Assembly: GCA_002392385.1 (NCBI GenBank)
Contig: DGGX01000118.1
Location: forward strand, 1-7,114
Length of the DNA: 7,114 nucleotides
Direction of reading: 5' to 3'
DNA from: Lachnospiraceae bacterium UBA3863
GTDB lineage: Bacteria; Bacillota; Clostridia; Lachnospirales; Lachnospiraceae
This document shows positions 1 to 6,175 of the stretch, piece after piece. Position 1 is the first letter of the stretch; each line of letters opens with the position of its first letter. The notes beneath the pieces are model-generated. The model had not been told where the DNA came from and made no database searches. It worked only from the letters and a program-made list of their open reading frames with translations. A program made the translations under genes and the position numbers.

Positions 1-1281
1 GACCAGACGATCTGCCTGGCCGTCTCCCCGTCCCTGAAGGCCAAGGGCGTCCCGGGGCGGCCGCGGCTCTTTGAAGCCCGGCAGAAGATCCGGGAGTATG
101 AGGCGCGCCACCACACGCATGTCGATTTCATCATCGCGGTGCCGCGGATGGCGGAGTACGAGCGGATCTCAGCACAGATCTACGGGATCTACCTGCGGTA
201 TGCCGCGCCGGAGGACGTGCACGTGTACTCGATCGACGAGTGTTTCATCGACTGCACCGGCTATATGCACCTCTACCGTCAGAGCGCGGAGAGGGCCGGC
301 ACCAACCCGGCCCACGTCATGGCCATGACCATGATCCGGGACGTCCTGAAGGAGACCGGCATCACGGCGACTGTCGGCATCGGGACCAATCTGTACCTGG
401 CCAAGGTCGCGATGGATATCGTCGCCAAGAAATCCCCCGCGGACAGGGACGGCGTGCGGATCGCGGAGCTGAACGAGGACTCCTACAAGTTCCTCCTGTG
501 GGAGCACCGGCCGCTGACGGACTTCTGGCAGATCGGCCCGGGGAAGGCCCGCAGGCTGTACAGGGCCAGCATGTTTACGATGGGAGACGTGGCCGAGCGG
601 ACCCAGTGGGACGAGGAGTATTTCTATAAGATCTTCGGCGTCGACGGGGAGATCCTGATCGACCACGCCTGGGGGATCGAGCCGGTCACCATGCAGGACA
701 TCAAGGCCTACCGGAGCACGGCGCATTCCCTGAGCAACGGGCAGGTCCTGCCGCGGCCCTATAAATATGAGGAGGCCCGGCTGGTCTTCCGGGAGATGAT
801 CGAAGTCCTCTGCGCGGACATGTTTGTGAAGAAACTGGTCGCGAGGACCTTCACCTGGTGGGTGTCGTACGATCACAAGAGCCTGGAGGCCTGCCCGAAC
901 TACGAGGGGCCTGTCACCGTGGATTTCTACGGCCGGCTGCACCCGAAGCACACGGGCGGGACAGTGCGCCTTCCGACGCTCACCAATGACCTGCAGACCG
1001 TTTCCGCCGCGATGACCCGGCAGTTCGACGGGAAGACGGACCACCGGCTTCTCTTCCGGAAGATCGGCGTGTGCGCAGGCAATGTCACGGAGGATCTGGG
1101 TGTGTATCAGTTGGATCTGTTTACGGATTATGACGCGCTGGAGCGGGACCGGCGGCTCATGGGAGCCATGCTGGAGGTCCGGAGACGGTACGGACCGAAT
1201 GCCATCTTTAAAGGGATGAACCTGCTGGACGGCGCGACGACGCTGGAGAGGAATCAGCAGATCGGAGGGCACAGGGCCTGA
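1..1281 (+). CDS. Y-family (UmuC/ImpB-type) translesion DNA polymerase, 5' end cut off by window
   Basis: This is the last 426 residues of a Y-family polymerase; the frame is open from base 1, so the start lies outside the window. Such enzymes copy past damaged bases with low fidelity. The catalytic Asp-Glu pair sits in SIDECFID (codons 235-240). The conserved MIRDVLKETG and GIGTNLYLAK block follows, then a helix-hairpin-helix-like IGPGKARRL near 532-558. The missing N-terminus would carry the first metal-binding Asp and the steric gate. A canonical QLDLF beta-clamp motif lies at 1108-1122, and the conserved tail ends in QIGGHRA. Compared with the second polymerase at 3919-5436, it lacks about 23 residues before AVPRMA and has about 8 extra residues after the catalytic motif. 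A YolD-like gene follows 59 bp downstream, the usual partner in Bacillota. Family assignment is firm; the lesion specificity cannot be read from sequence. Confidence 0.95.
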   Translation, partial: DQTICLAVSPSLKAKGVPGRPRLFEARQKIREYEARHHTHVDFIIAVPRMAEYERISAQIYGIYLRYAAPEDVHVYSIDECFIDCTGYMHLYRQSAERAGTNPAHVMAMTMIRDVLKETGITATVGIGTNLYLAKVAMDIVAKKSPADRDGVRIAELNEDSYKFLLWEHRPLTDFWQIGPGKARRLYRASMFTMGDVAERTQWDEEYFYKIFGVDGEILIDHAWGIEPVTMQDIKAYRSTAHSLSNGQVLPRPYKYEEARLVFREMIEVLCADMFVKKLVARTFTWWVSYDHKSLEACPNYEGPVTVDFYGRLHPKHTGGTVRLPTLTNDLQTVSAAMTRQFDGKTDHRLLFRKIGVCAGNVTEDLGVYQLDLFTDYDALERDRRLMGAMLEVRRRYGPNAIFKGMNLLDGATTLERNQQIGGHRA

Positions 1282-1340
1282 CAGCGCGGCTGCGGGCCTT
1301 CTCTGCGCTCCGGGACTCCGGCAGGACAGGAGGTGCAGAG

Positions 1341-1589
1341 ATGAACGCAGTCGGCAGGATGGCGATGCCGGCGGATTTCCGTTACCGGGAGGTCTTCTTA
1401 AAAGGGATGCCCCGGCATGACCGCTATGACCCTTTCCGTATCCGGCATCCGAGGATGGAGCGCGGGAAGCGGGCCAAGATCTTCGCGCCCTTCGACGCCC
1501 TGAAAGGCTTCCGGGAGGCAGTGGCGGCGGAAGAGGCGCGCAGCAGTGAGGAAGGGACCCCGACAGGGGATCCGCAGAAAAGTGAGTGA
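1341..1589 (+). CDS. YolD-like small protein, partner of the upstream Y-family polymerase
   Basis: This 82-residue protein has the YolD-like signature in RGKRAKIFAPFDALKGFREA (about residues 34-53), preceded by HPRMERG. YolD-like proteins occur beside Y-family polymerases in Bacillota and have been proposed as functional stand-ins for UmuD; that role is from family knowledge, not visible here. The ATG has a strong AGGAGG seven bases upstream. The tail (residues ~60-82) is rich in Glu, Ser and Pro and probably disordered. The N-terminal part (FRYREVFLKGMPRHDRYDPF) differs from that of the second YolD-like protein at 5433-5642, so the two are divergent paralogues. The stop is one base before the ATG of the next gene, which suggests co-transcription and translational coupling. 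Confidence 0.8.
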   Translation: MNAVGRMAMPADFRYREVFLKGMPRHDRYDPFRIRHPRMERGKRAKIFAPFDALKGFREAVAAEEARSSEEGTPTGDPQKSE

Positions 1590-1590
1590 G

Positions 1591-2838
1591 ATGGAAGAGA
1601 CAATGTATCCCCCCGTGCATGCCCCGGCGGCAGCCGATCTCTCCTTCGACAGACTGGACCGGCTCTGGGAGCGGTATCCCCAGTATCATGAGCCGTCGAC
1701 CTTCTCCACCATGGAGGAGCTCGTCAGGGAGCATACCTCCTGGCAGGAGGACTTCGAGGAGGTCCGCGGGGAATATGCGGAGAATCAGTATGACCGCTTC
1801 CTGGTGCAGCTGTCGTGGTCGGATCTCCCCTACCGCTATGCGGCCGGGGAGAAGATCCGGGCGGCAGGCCCCCTTATGCCCAATCCCTATGTAGAGGCGT
1901 TTATGGACCAGTTCGCCGGTCTTGACACGGACCGCAAGGCCTGCTTCCTCTTCCCGGAGAGCTTTCTGTCACAGTTCTTCGTGATCATGGAGGTCTGCCG
2001 GAACGCGGAATCCGTCCGGCCCGTCCGGAACCTGTTCCCGGACGAGGAGAAGGTGCACTATCTGGCCGTATTCGACAAGCGCCGGATGGACGACGTGCTG
2101 CTGATGTTCCACCTGCTCTACACAAACGCGACGGAGGACCTGTACGGGGGATATTCCCTGTACGACTACTCCCTGCCCTGGTACCAGAGCCACCTGTGGG
2201 AGGAGGACCGGATGCCCCTGCGGTCCCCCTACCTGCCGGACAGGATCGCGAAATACCAGGGGAACATGCCCTGGCACCACAACCCGGTGAAGACGGTCCA
2301 CGTGAGGCGGAATATCCGGCACATGCTGGACTGCGGGTATTTCTCCTCGGAGTTGGAGATCTTCCGGAACCTGACCGAGATCATCATGCCCTTCTTTCAC
2401 TGGTGGTACGCGGACCTCGCCCTCTATGAGGAGAAGGACGGCCTGCGGACCGACTGGCGGCTCAGGCGGACACAGATCCGGACCCGGCTGACGGCGGAAG
2501 GCGTCATCAGGCCCAAATGGAAGCACGAGCTGACCCTGTTCAAGGCGGTGCGGGAGCGGTATCCGGACACCCTCTACCAGTACCGGCCCGCCTGGCTGGG
2601 CCGGCAGAGCCTGGACATGTACATACCGTCGCTGCGGACGGCCATCGAGTACCAGGGCGTCCAGCACTACGTTCCCGTCGATTTTTTCGGCGGGCAGGAG
2701 GCGCTGGAGCAGAGGCAGGCCCTGGACCTGCAGAAGAGGGACCTGTGCGGGCAGAACGGTGTGCGCCTGATCGAGTGGGCCTATGACGCGGAGCCTACGG
2801 CCGCCAATATAAAGAGACTGCTGACCGGGGATGCGTGA
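1591..2838 (+). CDS. Uncharacterised protein with C-terminal PD-(D/E)XK nuclease-like domain
   Basis: I do not recognise this 415-residue protein as a named family. The first ~300 residues are rich in acidic and aromatic residues (for example FFHWWYADLALYEEKDG), with no signal peptide or membrane helix. From about residue 308 the pattern resembles PD-(D/E)XK endonucleases of the Vsr/very-short-patch-like type: Glu313 in KWKHELTLF, then Asp342 in LDMYIPSL, ten residues, Glu353-Tyr-Gln355 in AIEYQGVQHY, then a helix DLQKRDLCGQNGVRLIEW. That is an E..D-X10-ExQ arrangement. The role is unproven, but its position between YolD and a Nudix-methyltransferase gene suggests nucleic-acid processing. The start is uncertain: ATG 1591 is chosen because it directly follows the YolD stop; GTG 1546 (overlapping YolD, with GGAAGAGG upstream) and ATG 1603 (with GGAAGAG close by) are in-frame alternatives. 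Confidence 0.85.
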   Translation: MEETMYPPVHAPAAADLSFDRLDRLWERYPQYHEPSTFSTMEELVREHTSWQEDFEEVRGEYAENQYDRFLVQLSWSDLPYRYAAGEKIRAAGPLMPNPYVEAFMDQFAGLDTDRKACFLFPESFLSQFFVIMEVCRNAESVRPVRNLFPDEEKVHYLAVFDKRRMDDVLLMFHLLYTNATEDLYGGYSLYDYSLPWYQSHLWEEDRMPLRSPYLPDRIAKYQGNMPWHHNPVKTVHVRRNIRHMLDCGYFSSELEIFRNLTEIIMPFFHWWYADLALYEEKDGLRTDWRLRRTQIRTRLTAEGVIRPKWKHELTLFKAVRERYPDTLYQYRPAWLGRQSLDMYIPSLRTAIEYQGVQHYVPVDFFGGQEALEQRQALDLQKRDLCGQNGVRLIEWAYDAEPTAANIKRLLTGDA

Positions 2839-2844
2839 TATAAT
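2836..2844 (+). promoter_or_regulatory. Extended -10 promoter (TGATATAAT)
   Basis: TGATATAAT is a perfect extended -10 (TGn-TATAAT), and its TG is part of the TGA stop of the nuclease-like gene. No good -35 hexamer lies 16-18 bp upstream, which fits an extended -10 promoter. Transcription would start near 2851, about 30 bp before the Nudix-methyltransferase ATG. It could drive that gene, the second polymerase and the second YolD-like gene. No LexA-type GAAC-N4-GTTC operator is seen around it. Confidence 0.55.
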
Positions 2845-2880
2845 GACAGCATCAATCATCGGAGGCAGAAGGGACACGGT

Positions 2881-3888
2881 ATGAAGACGATCCATGTGGT
2901 GGCGGCGGTAATTTGTGACGGAGACAGGTACTTTGCGACCCAGCGGGGCTACGGCGACTGGAAGGACTACTGGGAATTTCCCGGCGGCAAGGTGGAGCCG
3001 GGTGAGACCCCCGAGGAGGCGCTCCGGCGGGAGATCCGGGAGGAATTCGACACGGAGATCGTCGTCGGGGACAGGATCACCACGGTGGAGTACGACTACC
3101 CGGCCTTTCATCTCAGCATGGGGTGCTTCTATGCCCGCGTGAAAGAGGGAGAACTGACTCTGAAGGAGCACGAGGACGCGAAATGGCTCCATAAGGACGA
3201 GCTGGCATCCGTGGGCTGGCTGCCGGCGGACCGGATAGTCGTCCAAGTGCTGGACGGGACCCGGGAACCGGACGGCGATCCGGCGGAGACGGGTGCCGGA
3301 AACGAGGAGACGATCCGTTACTATGATACACACGCAGAGGCCTTTGTCGCCGGGACGGAAAACGCGGACATGCAGGTGTGCCGGGACCGTTTTCTCCGGT
3401 ATCTGCAGCCCGGGCAGAGGATCCTCGACGCCGGCTGCGGCAGCGGGCGGGATACCATCGCCTTCCGGAAGGCCGGTTATGAGACGGACGCCTTCGACGC
3501 CTCCGCGGAGATCTGCCGCCTCGCCTCGGAGAGGACCGGGATCCGGGTGCGGCAGTGCCGCTTCGAGGAGTTGGAGGGGGAGGCGCAGTATGACGGGATC
3601 TGGGCTTGCGCGTCGCTCCTGCATGTGCAGGCATCGGCGCTTCCCGGTGTCCTGCATCGGCTGCGGAGACTGTTGAAGCCGGGCGGGGTCCTGTATGCCT
3701 CCTTCAAATACGGGCGTGCGGAGAGAATCAGCGGAGACCGCTACTTTCATGACATGGAGGAGACGGCGTGCCGGGCGAGCCTGGAGGCGGCCGGCCTGAC
3801 GGTCCTGGAAGTGTTCATCACCGGCGATGTCCGGGAAGGGCGCGGCGGGGAGAAATGGATCAACGCCATCGCCCGCAGGGAGAGCTGA
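2881..3888 (+). CDS. Nudix (MutT-like) pyrophosphohydrolase fused to class I SAM-dependent methyltransferase
   Basis: This 335-residue protein has two domains. Residues 1-~130 are a MutT-like Nudix hydrolase: the Nudix box runs from Gly36 through Glu42 to Arg50-Glu51-Ile52 and Glu54-Glu55, with Asp57 where the consensus has Gly. The flanking WEFPGG is typical of (deoxy)nucleoside triphosphate pyrophosphohydrolases that cleave NTPs to NMP and pyrophosphate, often sanitising damaged nucleotides. After an acidic/Gly linker (~125-141), residues 142-335 form a Rossmann methyltransferase with motif I ILDAGCGSGRD (Asp183, Gly185, Gly187, Gly189), the Asp-containing DAFDAS strand end, WACASLLHV at 241-249 and LKPGGVLYASFKYG. 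The methyl acceptor is unknown. Translation probably uses AAGGG about seven bases before the ATG; a GGAGG lies further up at 2861. The second polymerase follows 30 bp downstream in the same operon. Domain calls are firm; substrates are not. Confidence 0.92.
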   Translation: MKTIHVVAAVICDGDRYFATQRGYGDWKDYWEFPGGKVEPGETPEEALRREIREEFDTEIVVGDRITTVEYDYPAFHLSMGCFYARVKEGELTLKEHEDAKWLHKDELASVGWLPADRIVVQVLDGTREPDGDPAETGAGNEETIRYYDTHAEAFVAGTENADMQVCRDRFLRYLQPGQRILDAGCGSGRDTIAFRKAGYETDAFDASAEICRLASERTGIRVRQCRFEELEGEAQYDGIWACASLLHVQASALPGVLHRLRRLLKPGGVLYASFKYGRAERISGDRYFHDMEETACRASLEAAGLTVLEVFITGDVREGRGGEKWINAIARRES

Positions 3889-3918
3889 GACAGCGGCCGG
3901 AACAGGAGACAGGAAAGC

Positions 3919-5436
3919 ATGGAGCGCGCCTACATCGCCATTGATCTGAAATCCTTCTACGCCTCCGTAGAGTGTCAGGACCGCGGGCTGGATCCGCTCA
4001 CGACCCATCTGGTCGTCGCGGACGTGTCCCGCACGGAGAAGACGATCTGTCTGGCAGTATCCCCGGCCTTGAAGGCCTACGGCATACCGGGGAGAGCCAG
4101 GCTTTTTGAAGTGGTGCAGCGCGTGGAGGAGGTCAACCGGGAGCGGCTCGCGAAGGCGCCGGGACGCGCTTTCACAGGGTCTTCCGCGGACGCGGGGGCG
4201 CTGGCGGCTGACCCTGCCCTGTCCCTGGACTATATCGCGGCGGTTCCCCGGATGGCGCATTACATAGAGTACAGCACGCGCATCTACAATATCTATCTGC
4301 GCTACATCTCGCAGGAGGACATCCACGTCTACTCGATCGACGAGGTCTTCATCGATGCCACGAATTACCTGCGCACCTACGGGATGACGGCTCATGAGCT
4401 GGCGATCACCATGATCCGGGACGTGATGAAGGAGACCGGGATCACGGCGACGGCCGGCATCGGCACCAACCTCTACCTGGCCAAGGTCGTCATGGATATC
4501 GGGGCCAAACATGTGGAGGCGGACGCGGACGGCGTCCGGATCGCCGAGCTGGATGAGACGCGCTACCGCCGGCAGCTCTGGACCCACCGGCCGCTGACGG
4601 ATTTCTGGCGCGTGGGCCGGGGCTACGCGAAAAGGCTGGAAGCCTATGGCATGTACACGATGGGCGACGTGGCCCGCTGCTCCATCGGCAAGGGGACCGA
4701 CCTGCTCAACGAAGAACTGCTCTACAGGCTGTTCGGCGTGAACGCGGAGCTCCTGATCGACCACGCCTGGGGCTGGGAGCCCTGCACCATCGACCTGATC
4801 AAAAAGTACCGGCCGGAGAGCAGCTCCGTCAGCTCCGGACAGGTGCTGATGTGCCCTTACACCTATGAGAAGGCCGCCGTCGTGGTGCAGGAGATGGCGG
4901 ACGCCATGGCCCTGGACCTGGTGGAGAAAAGGCTGGTCACGGACCAGGTCCTCCTCACGATCAACTATGACCGGGAGAGCCTGACGGATCCGGAGATCCG
5001 GAAGAAGTACAAGGGGCCTGTCACAACAGACTATTACGGGAGGGCTGCGCCCAGGCATGCCCACGGGACGGAGAATCTCCCAGGGCCCACCTCCTCCGGC
5101 CGCGAGATCACGCGGGCGGTGATGGCGATCTATAAGCGCACGGTCCATCCGGACCTTCTGGTCCGCCGGATCACGATCGCCCTGAACCACATCATCCCGG
5201 AGGCGGATGTGAAAGAGGAGACCTATGAACAGCTGGACCTCTTCACGGACTACGACGCCCTGGAGGCGGAGCGGGAGGAGGCCAGGGAGGCCCGGGACAA
5301 GGAGCGCCGCCTGCAGGAGGCCATGCTGGAGATCCGGAAGCGTTATGGAAATGACGCGGTCCTGCGGGGACTGAACCTGCGGGAAGGCGCCACAGGACGG
5401 GAGAGGGGCAGACAGATCGGAGGGCACAAGGCATGA
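3919..5436 (+). CDS. Y-family (UmuC/ImpB-type) translesion DNA polymerase, complete
   Basis: This complete 505-residue polymerase opens with the metal-binding Asp9 in IAIDLKSFYASVE; Tyr14 aligns with the UmuC steric-gate Tyr11. The catalytic Asp141-Glu142 lie in VYSIDEVFID. The conserved MIRDVMKETG / GIGTNLYLAK block follows, then a degenerate helix-hairpin-helix (VGRGYAKRL, near residue 232), the little-finger region, a QLDLF beta-clamp motif at residues 438-442 and a charged helix (~446-475). The tail ends in QIGGHKA. A stretch around residues 72-98 (KAPGRAFTGSSADAG and onward) is absent from the upstream paralogue. By hand alignment, the 71 residues starting at MIRDV match the first copy at 53 positions. 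The ATG has AGGA upstream and sits 30 bp after the Nudix-methyltransferase stop, so it belongs to that operon; its own stop overlaps the next start (ATGA). Confidence 0.97.
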   Translation: MERAYIAIDLKSFYASVECQDRGLDPLTTHLVVADVSRTEKTICLAVSPALKAYGIPGRARLFEVVQRVEEVNRERLAKAPGRAFTGSSADAGALAADPALSLDYIAAVPRMAHYIEYSTRIYNIYLRYISQEDIHVYSIDEVFIDATNYLRTYGMTAHELAITMIRDVMKETGITATAGIGTNLYLAKVVMDIGAKHVEADADGVRIAELDETRYRRQLWTHRPLTDFWRVGRGYAKRLEAYGMYTMGDVARCSIGKGTDLLNEELLYRLFGVNAELLIDHAWGWEPCTIDLIKKYRPESSSVSSGQVLMCPYTYEKAAVVVQEMADAMALDLVEKRLVTDQVLLTINYDRESLTDPEIRKKYKGPVTTDYYGRAAPRHAHGTENLPGPTSSGREITRAVMAIYKRTVHPDLLVRRITIALNHIIPEADVKEETYEQLDLFTDYDALEAEREEAREARDKERRLQEAMLEIRKRYGNDAVLRGLNLREGATGRERGRQIGGHKA

Positions 5437-5642
5437 CAGACAGAGAGAAGAAGCGCCTGCCGGAAGCAGAGCCTTTTCCCTATGAGGATATCGTAGACCT
5501 CCCGCACCCGGTCTCCCGGCGGCACGCGCAGATGCCTCTGTTGAACCGGGCGGCCCAGTTCGCGCCTTTTGCGGCACTCACCGGGTATGACGAGGCGATC
5601 GAGGAGACCGCAAGGCGGGCAGAGGAGGCGATGGACCGCTGA
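5433..5642 (+). CDS. YolD-like small protein, translationally coupled to the second polymerase
   Basis: This 69-residue protein carries a classic YolD-like pattern: YEDIVDLPHPVSRRHAQM then LNRAAQFAPFAALTGYDEAI (about residues 36-55), ending in a short charged helix. Its ATG overlaps the polymerase stop as ATGA. Its Shine-Dalgarno GGAGGG (5419-5424, eight bases upstream) lies inside the polymerase codons for the conserved IGGH tail, so translation is probably coupled and the two proteins made in ratio. YolD-like proteins are thought to act with Y-family polymerases; a UmuD-like role has been proposed. It is closer to the common YolD-like pattern than the first copy at 1341-1589. Confidence 0.88.
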   Translation: MTDREKKRLPEAEPFPYEDIVDLPHPVSRRHAQMPLLNRAAQFAPFAALTGYDEAIEETARRAEEAMDR

Positions 5643-5669
5643 CACAGGGAACCTGCCCCCTGATATTAT
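5639..5669 (+). promoter_or_regulatory. Promoter for the ABM-family gene (CTGACA - 19 bp - TGATATTAT)
   Basis: CTGACA (5639-5644) matches five of six bases of the -35 consensus, and TATTAT (5664-5669) preceded by TGA forms an extended -10. The 19-bp spacer is slightly long but tolerable with an extended -10. The -35 overlaps the TGA stop of the second YolD-like gene. The spacer contains a small inverted repeat, CAGG-GAA-CCTG (5645-5655), which might be a regulator site or chance. Confidence 0.5.
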
Positions 5670-5707
5670 GATGAGCAGGAAGGAAACAGATACTTGAAGC
5701 TGACCAG

Positions 5708-5714
5708 AGAGGAG
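5708..5714 (+). promoter_or_regulatory. Shine-Dalgarno site AGAGGAG that favours the ATG at 5721
   Basis: AGAGGAG ends six bases before ATG 5721. A competing AGGAAGGA at 5677-5684 sits nine bases before an in-frame TTG at 5694. The downstream site is preferred because ABM-family proteins typically begin directly with the first beta strand (MIVLNV). Confidence 0.5.
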
Positions 5715-5720
5715 AACGCC

Positions 5721-6005
5721 ATGATCGTGCTGAACGTCACTTACAAATGCAAAGCCGGACAGAGAGATGCTTTCCTGAAGAAGATCCGGGAGGAAGGGAT
5801 CGACGCCGCCAGCAGGGCTGAGGCCGGAAACAGGAAATATGATTACTATTTCCCGGCGGACGGGAGCGAGGAACTGTTCCTTCTTGAGAAGTGGGCGGAT
5901 GCCGCGGCTGTCGAGGCGCACAAGGGGCAGGCGCATTTTGCCAGGCTGGGAGAGCTGAAGAGCGCTTATGTGGAGGAGACGGTCATCGAGAAGTATGAGA
6001 CGTAA
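5721..6005 (+). CDS. Antibiotic biosynthesis monooxygenase (ABM) family protein
   Basis: This 94-residue protein has the layout of ABM/YgiN-like proteins, small dimeric ferredoxin-like folds: first strand MIVLNVTYKCKAGQRDAFL, helix with EEGIDAASRAEAGN, strand KYDYYFPA, strand ELFLLEKWAD, helix AAAVEAHKGQAHFARLGEL, and last strand VEETVIEKYE. Some members are quinol or heme-related monooxygenases, but many have no known substrate, and a specific reaction cannot be assigned. The central KYDYY and EKW motifs and the AH...HF pair fit the family. An in-frame TTG at 5694 would add nine residues (MKLTREENA). It has its own promoter and is probably not functionally tied to the polymerase cassette. 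Confidence 0.85.
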   Translation: MIVLNVTYKCKAGQRDAFLKKIREEGIDAASRAEAGNRKYDYYFPADGSEELFLLEKWADAAAVEAHKGQAHFARLGELKSAYVEETVIEKYET

Positions 6006-6010
6006 TACGG

Positions 6011-6046
6011 CAAGATAAACAACAAGATAAATGGCAAGATAAATGG
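6011..6046 (+). repeat. Three 12-bp tandem direct repeats, CAAGATAAATGG type
   Basis: Three adjoining units start at 6011, 6023 and 6035. The second and third are identical (CAAGATAAATGG); the first reads CAAGATAAACAA, differing in its last three bases. They begin five bases after the ABM stop and are A-rich compared with the surrounding DNA. They lie in the 170-bp gap before the rhomboid gene; the rest of that gap holds several GATC-containing near repeats (6080-6107) and a possible -10 TATTAT at 6113-6118 without a clear -35. No terminator hairpin is seen. Confidence 0.85.
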
Positions 6047-6175
6047 TAAGTAAGCGCGATAATCTATCAGTATCTTCCGATCGAGAGCCGGATCGAGCAG
6101 GATCAGGCAGGGTATTATAAGGCGATACCGGACAAGCCGCAGAGCAGGAACCAGCGATATATAAGAAGGTGAGCC

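Noticed and set aside
169..1734. 521-codon open frame on the minus strand
   Set aside because: It is antisense to the first polymerase and YolD, with a low-complexity translation and no recognisable motif; it is a composition artefact.
2820..2880. LexA/SOS box upstream of the Nudix-polymerase unit
   Set aside because: No GAAC-N4-GTTC-like palindrome is found here or near the other starts; SOS control cannot be supported from this window.
1969..5577. Very long (about 1200-codon) open frame on the minus strand across several genes
   Set aside because: It runs antisense to five well-supported plus-strand genes with clear motifs. In GC-rich coding DNA, antisense frames often lack stops, and the translation is rich in Arg, Pro, Leu and Gly with no domain.
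5645..5662. CAGGG...CCCTG hairpin as a terminator after the second YolD-like gene
   Set aside because: It has a five-base stem and no T tract, and it overlaps a more convincing promoter.
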